A stretch of DNA of 64,000 bases from Brucellaceae bacterium. GTDB taxonomy: Bacteria; Pseudomonadota; Alphaproteobacteria; Rhizobiales; Rhizobiaceae. The notes under the pieces are model-generated. The model was not told the DNA's origin, did no database searches, and saw only the letters and a list, made by a program, of their open reading frames with translations. A program made the translations under genes and the position numbers. Positions 19,350 to 28,934 of this stretch are shown here, piece after piece (the stretch's first letter is position 1; the number at the start of each line of letters is the position of its first letter). Location of the stretch: positions 62,001 to 126,000 of the forward strand of contig JACKJV010000002.1 of the NCBI GenBank assembly GCA_020637775.1. Reading direction: 5' to 3'.

Positions 19350-20852
19350 ATGGTGAAGATCATCGAAACCGCGACAGGCGCAATGGCGCTGACCTTTGAC
19401 GACGTGCTGCTGCAGCCGGGTCATTCGGAGGTCATGCCCGGCCAGGTCGACATCCGCACGACGATTGCCCGCGACATCGACCTCAACCTGCCGATCCTCT
19501 CGGCCGCCATGGACACGGTGACCGACAGCCGGCTGGCCATAGCCATGGCACAGGCCGGCGGAATCGGCGTCATCCACCGCAATTTCACGCCCGAAGAGCA
19601 GGCCGAGGAAGTCCGCCAGGTCAAGAAATTCGAAAGCGGCATGGTGGTCAATCCGGTGACCATCGGCCCGGACGCCACTTTGGCCGATGCCCAGGCCGTG
19701 ATGCGCGCCCACGGCATTTCCGGTATTCCCGTAGTCGAGAATGGCGGCACCGGCGGCCATCGCACCGGCCGTCTCGTCGGTATTCTGACCAATCGCGACG
19801 TCCGCTTCGCCTCCGATCCCGGCCAGAAGGTCTATGAACTGATGACGCGGGAAAACCTCGTCACGGTGAAGGAGAACGTGGAGCAGGACGAGGCCAAGCG
19901 CCTTCTGCACCAGCATCGCATCGAAAAGCTTCTGGTGGTCGATGGCGAGGGCCATTGCGTCGGTCTCGTCACTGTCAAGGATATCGAGAAGTCGCAGCTC
20001 AATCCCAATGCCACGAAGGACGTGCAGGGCCGCCTGCGCGCAGCCGCCGCCACCTCGGTGGGCGATGACGGCTTCGAGCGCGCCGAGCGCCTCATCGATG
20101 CCGGCGTCGACCTTCTGGTCATTGATACGGCCCATGGCCATTCGCAGCGCGTGCTCGATGCCGTGGCGCGGGCCAAGAAGCTGTCCAATTCGGTGCGCAT
20201 CCTGGCCGGCAATGTCGCCACCGCCGATGGCACCAGGGCGCTCATCGATGCGGGCGCGGATGCCGTCAAGGTCGGCATCGGTCCGGGCTCCATCTGCACC
20301 ACGCGCATCGTCGCCGGCGTCGGCGTGCCGCAGCTTTCCGCCATCATGTCGGCCGTGGAGGTCGCCCGCGCGCAGGGCATCACGGTCATTGCCGATGGCG
20401 GCATCAAGTTTTCCGGCGATCTCGCCAAGGCGCTGGCCGCCGGCGCCCATGCGGCCATGGTCGGCTCGCTTCTCGCCGGCACGGATGAAAGCCCCGGCGA
20501 GGTCTATCTGCACCAGGGCCGCTCGTTCAAGGCCTATCGCGGAATGGGCTCGGTGGGCGCCATGGCGCGCGGATCGGCCGACCGTTATTTCCAGGCAGAG
20601 GTCCGCGATACGCTGAAGCTGGTGCCTGAAGGCATCGAGGGCCAGGTGCCCTACAAGGGCCCGGTTTCCGGCGTGCTCCACCAGCTTGCCGGCGGCCTCA
20701 AGGCGGCTATGGGCTATGTCGGCGCCGCAACGCTGCCCGAGTTCAACGAGCGCGCCACCTTCGTGCGCATTTCGAACGCGGGCCTGCGCGAAAGCCACGC
20801 CCACGACGTGACAATCACGCGCGAAAGCCCGAACTACCCCGGCGGTATCTGA
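19350..20852 (+). CDS. guaB: IMP dehydrogenase GuaB
   Basis: 500-residue enzyme converting IMP to XMP with NAD, the first committed step to GMP. TIM-barrel catalytic domain split by two CBS domains (about residues 95-215). The catalytic Cys is in [16 protein letters not shown] and the flap Tyr-Arg in [13 protein letters not shown]. Start ATG 19350 follows AGGGA by about eight bases; the frame is open from 19299 but the extra residues do not resemble GuaB. The 205-base gap upstream holds a terminator and otherwise nothing I recognise. guaA lies about 8 kb further on. Confidence 0.97.
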   Translation: MVKIIETATGAMALTFDDVLLQPGHSEVMPGQVDIRTTIARDIDLNLPILSAAMDTVTDSRLAIAMAQAGGIGVIHRNFTPEEQAEEVRQVKKFESGMVVNPVTIGPDATLADAQAVMRAHGISGIPVVENGGTGGHRTGRLVGILTNRDVRFASDPGQKVYELMTRENLVTVKENVEQDEAKRLLHQHRIEKLLVVDGEGHCVGLVTVKDIEKSQLNPNATKDVQGRLRAAAATSVGDDGFERAERLIDAGVDLLVIDTAHGHSQRVLDAVARAKKLSNSVRILAGNVATADGTRALIDAGADAVKVGIGPGSICTTRIVAGVGVPQLSAIMSAVEVARAQGITVIADGGIKFSGDLAKALAAGAHAAMVGSLLAGTDESPGEVYLHQGRSFKAYRGMGSVGAMARGSADRYFQAEVRDTLKLVPEGIEGQVPYKGPVSGVLHQLAGGLKAAMGYVGAATLPEFNERATFVRISNAGLRESHAHDVTITRESPNYPGGI

Positions 20853-21031
20853 TCCGGCATGGTCCGGCGGTCCGGCGCCTTCGGGCCTGGCCGCCGTCAT
20901 TCCGCCGCCGTCACCCCCGTGCGCGGCTGAAATGGTCGGTCGATCCCATCTGCACCCGGGGCTTGTTCTCTTTTGCACAGCCGGGCTAGCCTGTCGCAGC
21001 CATGTGGCGTGAAACCGGCAAGGACGAGAAC

Positions 21032-21451
21032 GTGAACCAGACCCTTATTTTCTGGCCCATGCTGGCGCAGGTGGCGCTGGTTTACGGCGTCTACATGCTC
21101 ATTTCCCGCCGCCGCATCGCGGCCGTCAGGGCAGGCAATGCCGAGCCTTCGCAATTCCGCGAGAACCGGGACGAGCCCGCCGAAAGCCTGTTCGTGCGCA
21201 ACAACCTGGCAAACCAGTATGAACTGCCGGTTCTGTTCTATGCCTGTTGCCTGTCGCTTTATGCGACCGGGGGCGTGGAGCCCGTGCCGCTGGTCCTCGC
21301 CTGGCTTTTCGCTGCCTCGCGCTATGTCCACGCCTGGATCCATGTCACGACAAACCGTATCCGCCACCGCCGCCCGGTCTTCATCCTGGGCTTCTTCACG
21401 CTCGGCGCGATGTGGCTGTGGTTTGCAGCCCACTTGCTCGGACTTGTCTGA
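21032..21451 (+). CDS. MAPEG-family membrane protein
   Basis: About 139 residues with four hydrophobic segments, the size and pattern of MAPEG (membrane-associated eicosanoid/glutathione metabolism) proteins. FRENRDEPAESLFVRNNLANQYELPVLFY is the family's loop-helix 2 signature, ending with ASRYVHAWIHVTTNRIRHR. Function in bacteria is mostly unknown; some use glutathione. GTG 21032 is preferred because AAGGA lies seven bases upstream and the protein then starts at the first membrane helix; an ATG at 21002 lacks a ribosome site. Convergent with the cyclase gene. Confidence 0.85.
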   Translation: MNQTLIFWPMLAQVALVYGVYMLISRRRIAAVRAGNAEPSQFRENRDEPAESLFVRNNLANQYELPVLFYACCLSLYATGGVEPVPLVLAWLFAASRYVHAWIHVTTNRIRHRRPVFILGFFTLGAMWLWFAAHLLGLV

Positions 21452-21460
21452 ACGGCCCTG

Positions 21461-22723
21461 TCAACCAGCCGTCCCGGTGGCGGGCGCGCACAGGAACCAG
21501 CAATCCGTTTCGCCGACCCCCTTCATGTCCACCGTGCCGCGATGCTCGAAAAGGAAGCGGTTCCGGAGCATGTCCGCCACGGTGCCGCTGGTCTGGATGC
21601 GGCCGGGCAGGGAATATTCCTCCAGCCGCGCCGCGATGTTCACCGTGTCGCCCCAGACGTCATAGGCATATTTGCGCGTGCCAATGACACCGGCCACCAC
21701 GGGTCCGCAATGCAGGCCGATCCGCAACTGGATCGTTTCGCCGGTTTGCGCGCCGATCAGGCGCACCGCCTCCATCATGTCGAGGGCCATTTGCGCACAG
21801 GCCGCCACATGGTCGGCCTGCGGGTCGGGCAGGCCGCCCGCCACCATGTATGCATCGCCCACGGTCTTGATCTTCTCCAGTTCGTGCCGGGCCGCCAGGT
21901 CGTCGAAGGCGGAAAAGATCCGGTTGAGGAAATTCACGGTTTCGGCGGCTGGAAGCCGTCCCGCACGCGGCGTGAAATCCACCACATCGGCAAACAGGAT
22001 GGTCACCGTGGCCAGGCCGTCCGCGATCATCCGGTCCGGCTTGGCTTTCAGCCGTTGGGCAATGGTACCGGGCAGGATGTTGTCCAGCAGACGTTCAGAC
22101 CGCCGGTGCTCCAATTCCAGCGCGTCCTCCGCGCGCGCTGCTTCCGAAAAGGCGAAGAGCACCGTGGCATAGACGAGGAAGAAGGAGAACGGAACGGTGA
22201 TGAAGAACATGATGTCGGCGAACACCGGATCGTCGGGGATGAAGGGCGCGGGCTTCGTGAAGAGCTGTTCCGTCAGGACGAATCCGGCAAAGGCGATCAG
22301 GGTGATCGTCGCCGAAAGGCGCAGGCGATCGGCGCCGAAAATCAGCATGGAGGCGGCAACGCCCGGCAGGAAATAGAAGTGCAGGCCGGAATCGCGGCCG
22401 AAATACCACGTGTAGAGCACAGCGAAGACCAGCCAGACGAGGCAGAGATGAAATCCCGCTGCCCAGTCGTTGACGCGATGCCATAGCGGCGTCACCGCGA
22501 AGAGGATGATCTGAGGCGACAGCGTGAGCGCAGGCAGCCAGAGCGCGTCGAAATCCCACGCAAGGTAGAGCGCGATATAGGGCACCGTCATCAGCGAGAC
22601 CATCGCCGAAAGGACATTGATGACGGCCAGCCTTCGGCCGACGCGCGGCGGGTAGGCATGTGTTCCATAGGTAGCCCAGGCCCTGGCCATGCGCCAGAAA
22701 CCGTTTACCGGCCCTTGCCCCAT
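21461..22723 (-). CDS. Membrane-anchored class III adenylate cyclase
   Basis: About 420 residues: six hydrophobic segments in the first 190 residues, a short coiled linker (EDALELEHRRSERLLDNILP), then a class III cyclase domain. Metal Asp residues are in ILFADVVDFT and KTVGDAYMV. The Lys in EKIKTVGDAY and Asp in YDVWGDTVNIAAR match adenine-selecting positions, so ATP to cyclic AMP is more likely than GTP. The start is uncertain: ATG 22723 is used, but a TTG at 22810 would add 29 residues; neither has a strong ribosome site. The 325-base gap to the next gene (22724-23048) shows nothing recognisable. Confidence 0.85.
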   Translation of the reverse strand: MGQGPVNGFWRMARAWATYGTHAYPPRVGRRLAVINVLSAMVSLMTVPYIALYLAWDFDALWLPALTLSPQIILFAVTPLWHRVNDWAAGFHLCLVWLVFAVLYTWYFGRDSGLHFYFLPGVAASMLIFGADRLRLSATITLIAFAGFVLTEQLFTKPAPFIPDDPVFADIMFFITVPFSFFLVYATVLFAFSEAARAEDALELEHRRSERLLDNILPGTIAQRLKAKPDRMIADGLATVTILFADVVDFTPRAGRLPAAETVNFLNRIFSAFDDLAARHELEKIKTVGDAYMVAGGLPDPQADHVAACAQMALDMMEAVRLIGAQTGETIQLRIGLHCGPVVAGVIGTRKYAYDVWGDTVNIAARLEEYSLPGRIQTSGTVADMLRNRFLFEHRGTVDMKGVGETDCWFLCAPATGTAG

Positions 22724-23048
22724 CGCCACGCGGGTTGCGACCGGTTGGGCCGTCTTGTCGTCATGCCCGGGTGTCTGATGTTTCAAGCCGTCATGCCCCC
22801 TTGGCTGCAAGGCCCATCCTATTGCGCCAAAGCCGCTGCGTCATCCTTGAAAAGCAAGCATTTTCGGATTGAAGCGAAAGGGCTACGGCAAGGACTGCCG
22901 CAAGGGCAGGGCAGGCTGTGCCGGCACGCCGCCCGATGATCGGGTGTCGCGGCACACGGCCTGCGCCTTGCCGCCTCGCGTGCCGCCGCTTGCAATTGCA
23001 GCACGCCACCTGTAGCCAAGCCCTTGAGACAGGAAGGCGAACATCCAA

Positions 23049-24338
23049 ATGCGACTGGGCGGACGGCTGGCAGCGGCCATCGAAATTCTTGAGGACATGA
23101 ATGCCCGGCGCCGGCCGGCGGCGGATGCCCTGCGCGACTGGGGCGTGTCCCATCGCTTCGCCGGCTCCGGCGACCGCTCCGCCATTGGCAATATCGTCTA
23201 TGATGCGCTGCGTTGGCGGGCATCGTCGCGCTGGCGCTTTGGCGCGGAAACGGCCCGTGCCGAGGCATTCGGTGCCTTGGCGAGCGGTTTCGGCATGGCG
23301 CTTGCCACCATCAATGCCGAGCTGGAGGGCGACAGGTTTGCGCCCGACCCGCTGTCGGGCGATGAACAATCGGCATGGGAGGCGCGTCCGCTGGTGTCGG
23401 CGCCCGAGCATGTCCAGGCCGAATGCCCGGACTGGTGCGCACCGCTTCTCGCGGAAGCCTTCGGCGCCGACTGGATTGCGCAGACGCGGGCCTTGGCCGG
23501 CCGGCCGCCGCTGGACCTGCGGGTCAATACGCTCAAGGCGTCGCCGGAAAAGGTGGCGCGCGCGCTTGCCAAGGCGGATGCCGCGCCCTTTGGCGGCCTT
23601 GAAGGCGCACTGCGCATACCGCCCGTTGAAGGCCATGGCCGCCATCCCAACATCACCGCAGAACCGGCCTTCCAGAAGGGCTGGTTCGAGGTGCAGGATT
23701 GCGGCAGCCAGATCGTGGCTGCGCTGGCCGCGCCTGACACGCCGGGCCAGGTGTTCGACCTGTGCGCCGGCGGCGGCGGAAAGACGCTGGCGCTGGCTGC
23801 CAGCCAGGGCAACAGGGGCCAGGTCCATGCCTGGGATTCCGACAAGGCCCGGCTTGCCCCGATCTTCGACCGTTTGCGCCGCGCCGGCACGCGCAATGTC
23901 CAGGTTCATGCCGCCGATGCCGACCTGTCGCCGCTGGAAGGACAGATGGATCTGGTCCTTGTCGATGCCCCGTGCACCGGCTCGGGCACATGGCGCCGCC
24001 GGCCGGATACCAAATGGCGGCTGACTGAAACCTCGCTGGAAAGCCGGACCGGCGAACAGGCCGGCGTGCTTGACCATGCCACCCGTTTCGTGCGCCCCGG
24101 CGGGCGCATTGCCTATGTCACATGCTCGCTGTTCCCGCAGGAAAACACACATCAGGTCCGCGCGTTTCTGGAGCGGCATCCGCAATACGCGGCCAGGGAT
24201 GCCATGGCTGTTGCCGACCGGCGCTTGCCGGCGCTGGCTCCGGCCATGCGGCCGGACGGCCATGGCGGCCTGCTGCTCGCACCCGCGCTCACCGGGACCG
24301 ACGGCTTCTTCCTGGCGCTGTTCGAGCGCCGCGGCTGA
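23049..24338 (+). CDS. RsmB/NOP-family RNA cytosine methyltransferase
   Basis: 429-residue SAM-dependent m5C methyltransferase. SAM motif I is FDLCAGGGGKTLALAA; motif IV DAPCTGSGTWRRRPD and motif VI YVTCSLFPQENTHQV carry the two conserved Cys, the second being the nucleophile. An N-terminal helical domain precedes it (NusB-like region weak). It probably modifies rRNA or tRNA; the exact target is not known. The gene lies between guaB and guaA, a neighbourhood I recall from other Hyphomicrobiales. GGAAGG lies about 12 bases before the ATG, somewhat far. Confidence 0.88.
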   Translation: MRLGGRLAAAIEILEDMNARRRPAADALRDWGVSHRFAGSGDRSAIGNIVYDALRWRASSRWRFGAETARAEAFGALASGFGMALATINAELEGDRFAPDPLSGDEQSAWEARPLVSAPEHVQAECPDWCAPLLAEAFGADWIAQTRALAGRPPLDLRVNTLKASPEKVARALAKADAAPFGGLEGALRIPPVEGHGRHPNITAEPAFQKGWFEVQDCGSQIVAALAAPDTPGQVFDLCAGGGGKTLALAASQGNRGQVHAWDSDKARLAPIFDRLRRAGTRNVQVHAADADLSPLEGQMDLVLVDAPCTGSGTWRRRPDTKWRLTETSLESRTGEQAGVLDHATRFVRPGGRIAYVTCSLFPQENTHQVRAFLERHPQYAARDAMAVADRRLPALAPAMRPDGHGGLLLAPALTGTDGFFLALFERRG

Positions 24339-24435
24339 TCCGCCCCGGCGGCGATGGAAAGGACCTGCCTCTCGGAACCGCTGCACGCTGGCCCGCGTAT
24401 CAGCAATGGTTGCAACGAACAACGCCGGTGAAGCC

Positions 24436-24888
24436 ATGGCCCGTTACCTGACACTTGCACTCTTTCTCTTCTTCGTGATCGGCGGCGGCACGCTGATCGG
24501 CGTTTCCTCGCCTCCGGGCGAATGGTACGCCGCCCTGCAAAAGCCGCCGTTCCAGCCGCCGAACTGGCTGTTCGCCCCGGTCTGGACCTTTCTCTACATC
24601 CTCATCGCCTTTGCTGGCTGGCGTACATGGCAACGCCGGGCGGAAGGCCCGGCCATGCAGATCTGGTTCGGTCAGATGGCGCTGAACTTCATCTGGTCGC
24701 CTGTCTTCTTCGTGATGCATCTGACCGGGCTCGCGCTCGCCATCGTGCTCCTCCTGGCCATCCTGGTTGCGGCCTTCATCGCCTTCTCGTGGAACCGCGA
24801 CCGGATCGCCGCCATCCTGTTCATTCCCTATCTCGCCTGGGTCTGCTTTGCATCGCTGCTCAATGCTTCCGTGTGGTGGCTCAACTGA
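24436..24888 (+). CDS. tspO: TspO/MBR-family tryptophan-rich membrane protein
   Basis: 150 residues, five hydrophobic segments, the usual TspO size. Family signatures PPNWLFAPVWTFLYILIAFAG, GQMALNFIWSPVFF and the ending NASVWWLN are all present. TspO binds porphyrins and sterol-like ligands and in Rhodobacter affects oxygen control of pigment genes; its role here is unknown. Start ATG 24436 follows GGTGA by eight bases; the reading frame is open further upstream within the previous gene but only in the wrong context. Confidence 0.93.
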   Translation: MARYLTLALFLFFVIGGGTLIGVSSPPGEWYAALQKPPFQPPNWLFAPVWTFLYILIAFAGWRTWQRRAEGPAMQIWFGQMALNFIWSPVFFVMHLTGLALAIVLLLAILVAAFIAFSWNRDRIAAILFIPYLAWVCFASLLNASVWWLN

Positions 24889-24972
24889 AGTCTGTTGCGC
24901 CGCACAAATTCCTTTGCCATGATCCGTCCCTGAAGCCGGCCACACGGACCGGCGGCAAGGGGAAGGTGCAGC

Positions 24973-25437
24973 ATGCGGATGCCGGGAGGCGACCAGGTCA
25001 ACCCTGATTTCGAGACGCGGGTGCGCGAGAGCTTTGCCCGCCAACAGGCCATGGCAACCATCGGCGCGGACCTGACGCGCGTCTCGCCCGGCGTCATCGA
25101 GATCGAGATGCCCTTCTCCGAACATCTCACCCAGCAGCATGGCTTTCTCCATGCCGGTGTGATTTCGACCGCACTGGATTCGGCCTGCGGCTATGCGGCC
25201 TATTCCATGATGCCGGCGGACGCGGCCATTCTCACCATCGAGTTCAAGCTCAATCTTCTCTCGCCGGGCAGGGGCGAACGCTTCCTGTTTCGTGGCGAGG
25301 TGACCAAGCCCGGCCGCACGATCATGGTCACCGATGGGCGCGCCTATGCCTTCGATGCGGAAGGCGAGGTGCGCCTCGTCGCCACCATGACCGGCACCAT
25401 GATGAGGGTGCGCGGTCGCGAGGGCCTGACCGGCTGA
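24973..25437 (+). CDS. PaaI-type hotdog thioesterase
   Basis: 154-residue single hotdog domain. GFLHAGVISTALDSACGYAAYSMM is the PaaI/4HBT signature with the catalytic Asp in ALDSACG; TIEFKLNLLSPGRG completes the fold. Predicted to hydrolyse an acyl- or aryl-CoA ester; substrate unknown. GGGAAGG lies about six bases before the ATG. It is 33 bases upstream of the nucleosidase-like gene, so the two may be co-transcribed. Confidence 0.88.
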   Translation: MRMPGGDQVNPDFETRVRESFARQQAMATIGADLTRVSPGVIEIEMPFSEHLTQQHGFLHAGVISTALDSACGYAAYSMMPADAAILTIEFKLNLLSPGRGERFLFRGEVTKPGRTIMVTDGRAYAFDAEGEVRLVATMTGTMMRVRGREGLTG

Positions 25438-25470
25438 TACCGTGGACGCGAGAGCGCAAGGGGGGAAGAC

Positions 25471-26109
25471 GTGCCGCATCGCTTGCTCAAGCCCGTCGCG
25501 GGCAGACACGTGCTTTATGTGATGGCAGCGGAGCCGGAATACGGGCCGCATCTCCAGGCCCGGTTCACGCCGCTCGTCACCGGTGTCGGCCCGGTCGAGG
25601 CGGGCACGCGCATCGGCGTGGCGCTGGCGCGTCTGGAGGCCCGCAATGCCCTGCCGGATCTGGTCGTGTGCCTGGGATCGGCCGGCTCGGCCACGCTGGA
25701 ACAGACCGAGGTCTATCAGGCGTCTTCGGTGTCCTATCGCGACATGGACGCCTCGCCGCTGGGTTTCGCCAAAGGCTATACGCCTTTCCTCGACCTGCCG
25801 CCGGAATTGCCGCTTCCCCATCATGTTGCGGGCCTGGCCGATGCCCGCCTGTCCACCGGCGCCGACATCGTGTCCGGCGCGGCCTATGGCGGGATCGACG
25901 CGGACATGGTGGACATGGAAACCTTTGCCGTCCTGCGCGCCTGCATGGCATTCGACATCCCGTTGATTGGCCTGCGCGGGATCTCCGATGGAGCGGCGGA
26001 ACTGAAGCATGTCGATGACTGGACGCAATACCTCCATGTCATCGACGCGAAACTGGCCGATGCGGTCGACCGTGTGGAACAGGCGCTGGAAGCCCGACTT
26101 CTGGAATGA
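25471..26109 (+). CDS. MTA/SAH nucleosidase-like phosphorylase-fold protein
   Basis: 212 residues with the PNP/UDP phosphorylase fold: LVTGVGPVEAGTRIGVAL, VVCLGSAGSA, the substrate-binding DMVDMETFAVLRAC (in place of VEMEGAA) and the catalytic Asp in GISDGAAELK. Likely cleaves methylthioadenosine or S-adenosylhomocysteine; the altered Glu-Met-Glu segment leaves substrate open. Shorter than E. coli Pfs (232). GTG start at 25471 after GGGGGAAG. Ends before a 239-base convergent gap with a large hairpin. Confidence 0.8.
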   Translation: MPHRLLKPVAGRHVLYVMAAEPEYGPHLQARFTPLVTGVGPVEAGTRIGVALARLEARNALPDLVVCLGSAGSATLEQTEVYQASSVSYRDMDASPLGFAKGYTPFLDLPPELPLPHHVAGLADARLSTGADIVSGAAYGGIDADMVDMETFAVLRACMAFDIPLIGLRGISDGAAELKHVDDWTQYLHVIDAKLADAVDRVEQALEARLLE

Positions 26110-26299
26110 TAGCAATGCAGCCCGCACACGGCGCAGGCTTTTGAGGCGCCTGAATCATGGTTTCATGCAGTTGCCACGGCGCGTGAGGCCCTTTCGGTCT
26201 TCATCGAGGATCTGACGCCATCGCTTTGAAATATCGGCGTTTCCATCCCTTGCCTTCAGGCCGGCCCGGGTCACCGGCCCGGTTGGCAAAGGCGGCGTT

Positions 26300-26334
26300 G
26301 GACAAGCCGGCCCGCGGCCAGGGCCGGCTTGTCC
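26300..26334. terminator. Large hairpin between convergent genes
   Basis: Perfect 14-base arms GGACAAGCCGGCCC/GGGCCGGCTTGTCC with a seven-base loop, between the nucleosidase-like gene and the cytochrome b gene, which end toward each other. No clear U-run on either side, so it could be a two-way terminator or an RNA end-protecting structure. A 9-base direct repeat CCGGCCCGG lies just to its left. The rest of 26110-26348 shows nothing. Confidence 0.55.
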
Positions 26335-26348
26335 GCTTCGCCCGCCGG

Positions 26349-27080
26349 TCAATGACCGTGCGGAGAAGGCTTCAGCGGCTCGCCTTGCCGTTCCTCCAGG
26401 TAGGCCACTTCCGCCTCTGTCAGCTCCACGTCGTCACGCCCGGTGATCATCGACTTGATGTAATGGGTCCAGGGCTTGCCCGTGGTCGCCATGTAGACAT
26501 GGATGACCACGAACAGTGCCATGCCCCAGGCGGCGGCCGTGTGCAGGAAGACGACCACGGTCAGCGCATCGGCGGCCCACGTCTGATGTTCCCAGAGATT
26601 GTAGAGCAGGTAGGCGATGCCGGACGCCCACAGGGTGGAGCCGATGAACAGCGTCAGCGCCACATAGGTCAGCGCCTGCAGCGGGTTCTGCTTGGAGTAC
26701 AGCCGCTTGTGATAGGGCTTGGACGCCCCCTGCAGGATGCCCCAGGCATAATAGGTCATGATCGTCCAAAGGTTCTCGTTCTTCGGGAAGAACTGCTTCC
26801 ACTCGCCGGTGGTGAACCACCAGAAGATCGTGAAGACCCAAAGCGCGATCAGCAGCACGGCGGCACCCGTGTGCAGCGTGACCGCCAGCCCGAACGGCAG
26901 CAGCCCGTGCAAACCGTGCAGGCCGAAGCCGGTGAAGAGCAGCGACAGGATCAGGAAAGCCTGGCTCCAGTGCCAGAACCGCTCATAACCCTTGTAGATG
27001 GCAATGCGATAGCTTCTGACGGCTTCGCCGTCCCTGCGTTGGGGAGCCCCCTTGAGACCATTGGTGAACATGTCGGTCAT
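26349..27080 (-). CDS. Membrane cytochrome b partner of the octaheme cytochrome
   Basis: 243-residue protein of the Ni/Fe-hydrogenase/formate dehydrogenase-type di-heme cytochrome b family, four membrane segments. Heme-ligand candidates are the His of YERFWHWSQAFLI, VTLHTGAAVLL, VVFLHTAAAWG and VVIHVYMATTGKPWTHYI. It probably passes electrons between the quinone pool and the octaheme protein encoded just upstream, with which its start shares one base (TGATG). The longer open frame to 27182 overlaps that gene and is not used. Confidence 0.88.
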   Translation of the reverse strand: MTDMFTNGLKGAPQRRDGEAVRSYRIAIYKGYERFWHWSQAFLILSLLFTGFGLHGLHGLLPFGLAVTLHTGAAVLLIALWVFTIFWWFTTGEWKQFFPKNENLWTIMTYYAWGILQGASKPYHKRLYSKQNPLQALTYVALTLFIGSTLWASGIAYLLYNLWEHQTWAADALTVVVFLHTAAAWGMALFVVIHVYMATTGKPWTHYIKSMITGRDDVELTEAEVAYLEERQGEPLKPSPHGH

Positions 27081-28720
27081 CAGGCCTTCCTCCGCGCGCT
27101 CATGACAATTCTCAGCAATCCGTGGCCGATGACGCCAAGCGCGGCTGCGCCGACGGCGAGAAGCCCGATCAGGTCCATCCATGCAAAGCCGTCACGGCCG
27201 GGCATGTAGAAGCCTGCGACATTGGCAAGCCGTCCCTGCCTGGCGTGGCAGGAATCGCATTTCAGCGCTTCGTCGGCTGGTGCCACCATGTGCGTGATCG
27301 GCCAGTACATGTGGGTGTCGACGAAATCGAACGAGCCGGAATAGTCCTTGCCGGCCGCCTTCATGCCTGCGTCGATGGCCTTGGCCCAGTCGAAATTCGT
27401 CCAGAAGGCGGTGTCGCTCTCCGGTCCGAACACATTGGTCATGACCAGCCGGTTCAGGCCGGTATCATAGGCCTGCCGGCCCTCCATGCGCTTGAATGGC
27501 CAGATGCGCGAATCCGGATCTTCGGGCGAGCCGGGAATGCGGTTGACCTCCACCACGCCGGAAGGGTCGATGGTGTCTTCCTGCTTCGTGTATTCCACCT
27601 GTCCGTTGAACCAGGCGTAAAACGGCTCGACGTCCTCGCCCCATGTGAAATCGCCCTTGGTCGACAGATAGGTGTGCATGTGCCGGCCGTCGCCCTGCAC
27701 GTAATTCTCCTCGCCATAGGGCTTGCCGTCCTTCATCTTTCCCGCTGTCGACCAGTCCCAGCTGGTCTTGGTGGCAATGCCGCCCTTGGCGAATTCTGGA
27801 ATGTGGCAGGTCTGGCAGGCGACACGGTCGGTATGGTCGTTCAGCTTGATCGCCAGCAGCGGGTTGGGGCCTTCATGCGGCGCCTTGCCGTGACAGGATT
27901 CGCAGGTCGCCACGTCGCGCCGCTCGCCGGGCTTCGGCATGGCGCCATGGCCTTTCGATGTGATGTCGCCGGCCGCATTTACATGATAGCGGCTCCCGGA
28001 CCATTTGTGCGCCTCGGAGACATGGCAGGTTGAGCACTGCATGTCCGCGCCATCCTTGGCCATGTGCACGTCGACATGCTTTGTCGGCTTGAACAGCGCC
28101 GAGGACAGATCGCCATGCTTCACGTTGTCGCCGCCGCCGCCATAGAAGTGGCACTGGCCGCAGTTCTCGGCCTTTGGCAGGCCAACGCTCATGGCCGCCT
28201 TGGACAGGTCGACGGGCCAGGCCTTCGCCCCGGTGATGGTCGATCCCTTGACCGGCGCGGGTCCGGTGGCGACATGGCCGGCGGCCGTCGCGATCTTCGT
28301 GTATTGGCCGCTCTGGTCGTGGCAGATGAGGCAATCGACCGCCGTCTCCTCCTGTGGCGGCCCGGCCTTCATGTCCGTCCAGCCATAGCCGGCATGGCAA
28401 CTGGTGCAGCGCGGCTCGTTGGAGGCCACGTTGCCGCAGAACGAGTTGATGACCTCGGACTTGCCCAGCACCTGCCCGGTCACGGGATGCTCGTATTTCC
28501 ACGTCCAGTGGATGGACCCCATCACCTGTTTCGATGCCTCGGTATGGCATGCCAGGCACGCCTTCGTGACCTCCGGCCCGGACGTGAAGGCCTGTTTCAG
28601 CGCTTCGAATTTCGTATGGTCCGCCGTGGCGGATGTGTTCTTTTCCGCAGCCGGCGACGAAACGGCCGCCGCCGCGACTGCAAGGAACGCCAGCACCACC
28701 TTTCGGATTGCAGAATGCAT
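27080..28720 (-). CDS. Octaheme tetrathionate reductase-family cytochrome c
   Basis: 546-residue periplasmic cytochrome with eight CxxCH motifs: CLACH (55-59), CTSCH (105-109), CLICH (130-134), CGQCH (187-191), CSTCH (229-233), CESCH (273-277), CQTCH and a distant CDSCH. Signal peptide at residues 5-25 and a C-terminal membrane anchor (WMDLIGLLAVGAAALGVIGH). The segment NSFCGNVASNEPRCTSCHAGYGW matches my memory of the OTR family, in which one heme has Lys ligation. OTR reduces tetrathionate and also nitrite or hydroxylamine in vitro; the in vivo substrate here is unknown. Start ATG 28720 has GGAGGAGGGG upstream. A perfect FNR box precedes it. Confidence 0.92.
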   Translation of the reverse strand: MHSAIRKVVLAFLAVAAAAVSSPAAEKNTSATADHTKFEALKQAFTSGPEVTKACLACHTEASKQVMGSIHWTWKYEHPVTGQVLGKSEVINSFCGNVASNEPRCTSCHAGYGWTDMKAGPPQEETAVDCLICHDQSGQYTKIATAAGHVATGPAPVKGSTITGAKAWPVDLSKAAMSVGLPKAENCGQCHFYGGGGDNVKHGDLSSALFKPTKHVDVHMAKDGADMQCSTCHVSEAHKWSGSRYHVNAAGDITSKGHGAMPKPGERRDVATCESCHGKAPHEGPNPLLAIKLNDHTDRVACQTCHIPEFAKGGIATKTSWDWSTAGKMKDGKPYGEENYVQGDGRHMHTYLSTKGDFTWGEDVEPFYAWFNGQVEYTKQEDTIDPSGVVEVNRIPGSPEDPDSRIWPFKRMEGRQAYDTGLNRLVMTNVFGPESDTAFWTNFDWAKAIDAGMKAAGKDYSGSFDFVDTHMYWPITHMVAPADEALKCDSCHARQGRLANVAGFYMPGRDGFAWMDLIGLLAVGAAALGVIGHGLLRIVMSARRKA

Positions 28721-28791
28721 GTACCCCTCCTCCTGTGCCCGCATGGATTGCAAGCATGAATATATTGAGAGATAGACATGCGGCTTCCGAC

Positions 28792-28805
28792 TTGATCTGG
28801 ATCAA
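28792..28805 (-). promoter_or_regulatory. Perfect FNR/Anr-type box for the octaheme operon
   Basis: TTGATCTGGATCAA equals the FNR consensus TTGAT-N4-ATCAA. It is 72 bases upstream of the cytochrome start. A -10-like TATATT on the minus strand (28759-28764) lies about 37 bases downstream of the box centre, close to a class II activation arrangement. guaA reads away on the other side of the 214-base gap. Confidence 0.8.
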
Positions 28806-28934
28806 CATATGAGCCACGCCCGGCGCGGCGAATTGATGCATCCCTGATGGTTCTTTGCCATCGGCGAATGTTCATCGCGCCGATCCGGGCGCAATTCCGT
28901 TGCGCCGGAAGGGGAATCCCATTAAGGCCTTGCC

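Noticed and set aside
22724..23048. A gene or RNA in the 325-base gap between the adenylate cyclase and RsmB-like genes
   Set aside because: No credible ribosome site, codon pattern, tRNA fold or repeat was visible; part of it may be the cyclase leader if the TTG start is used.
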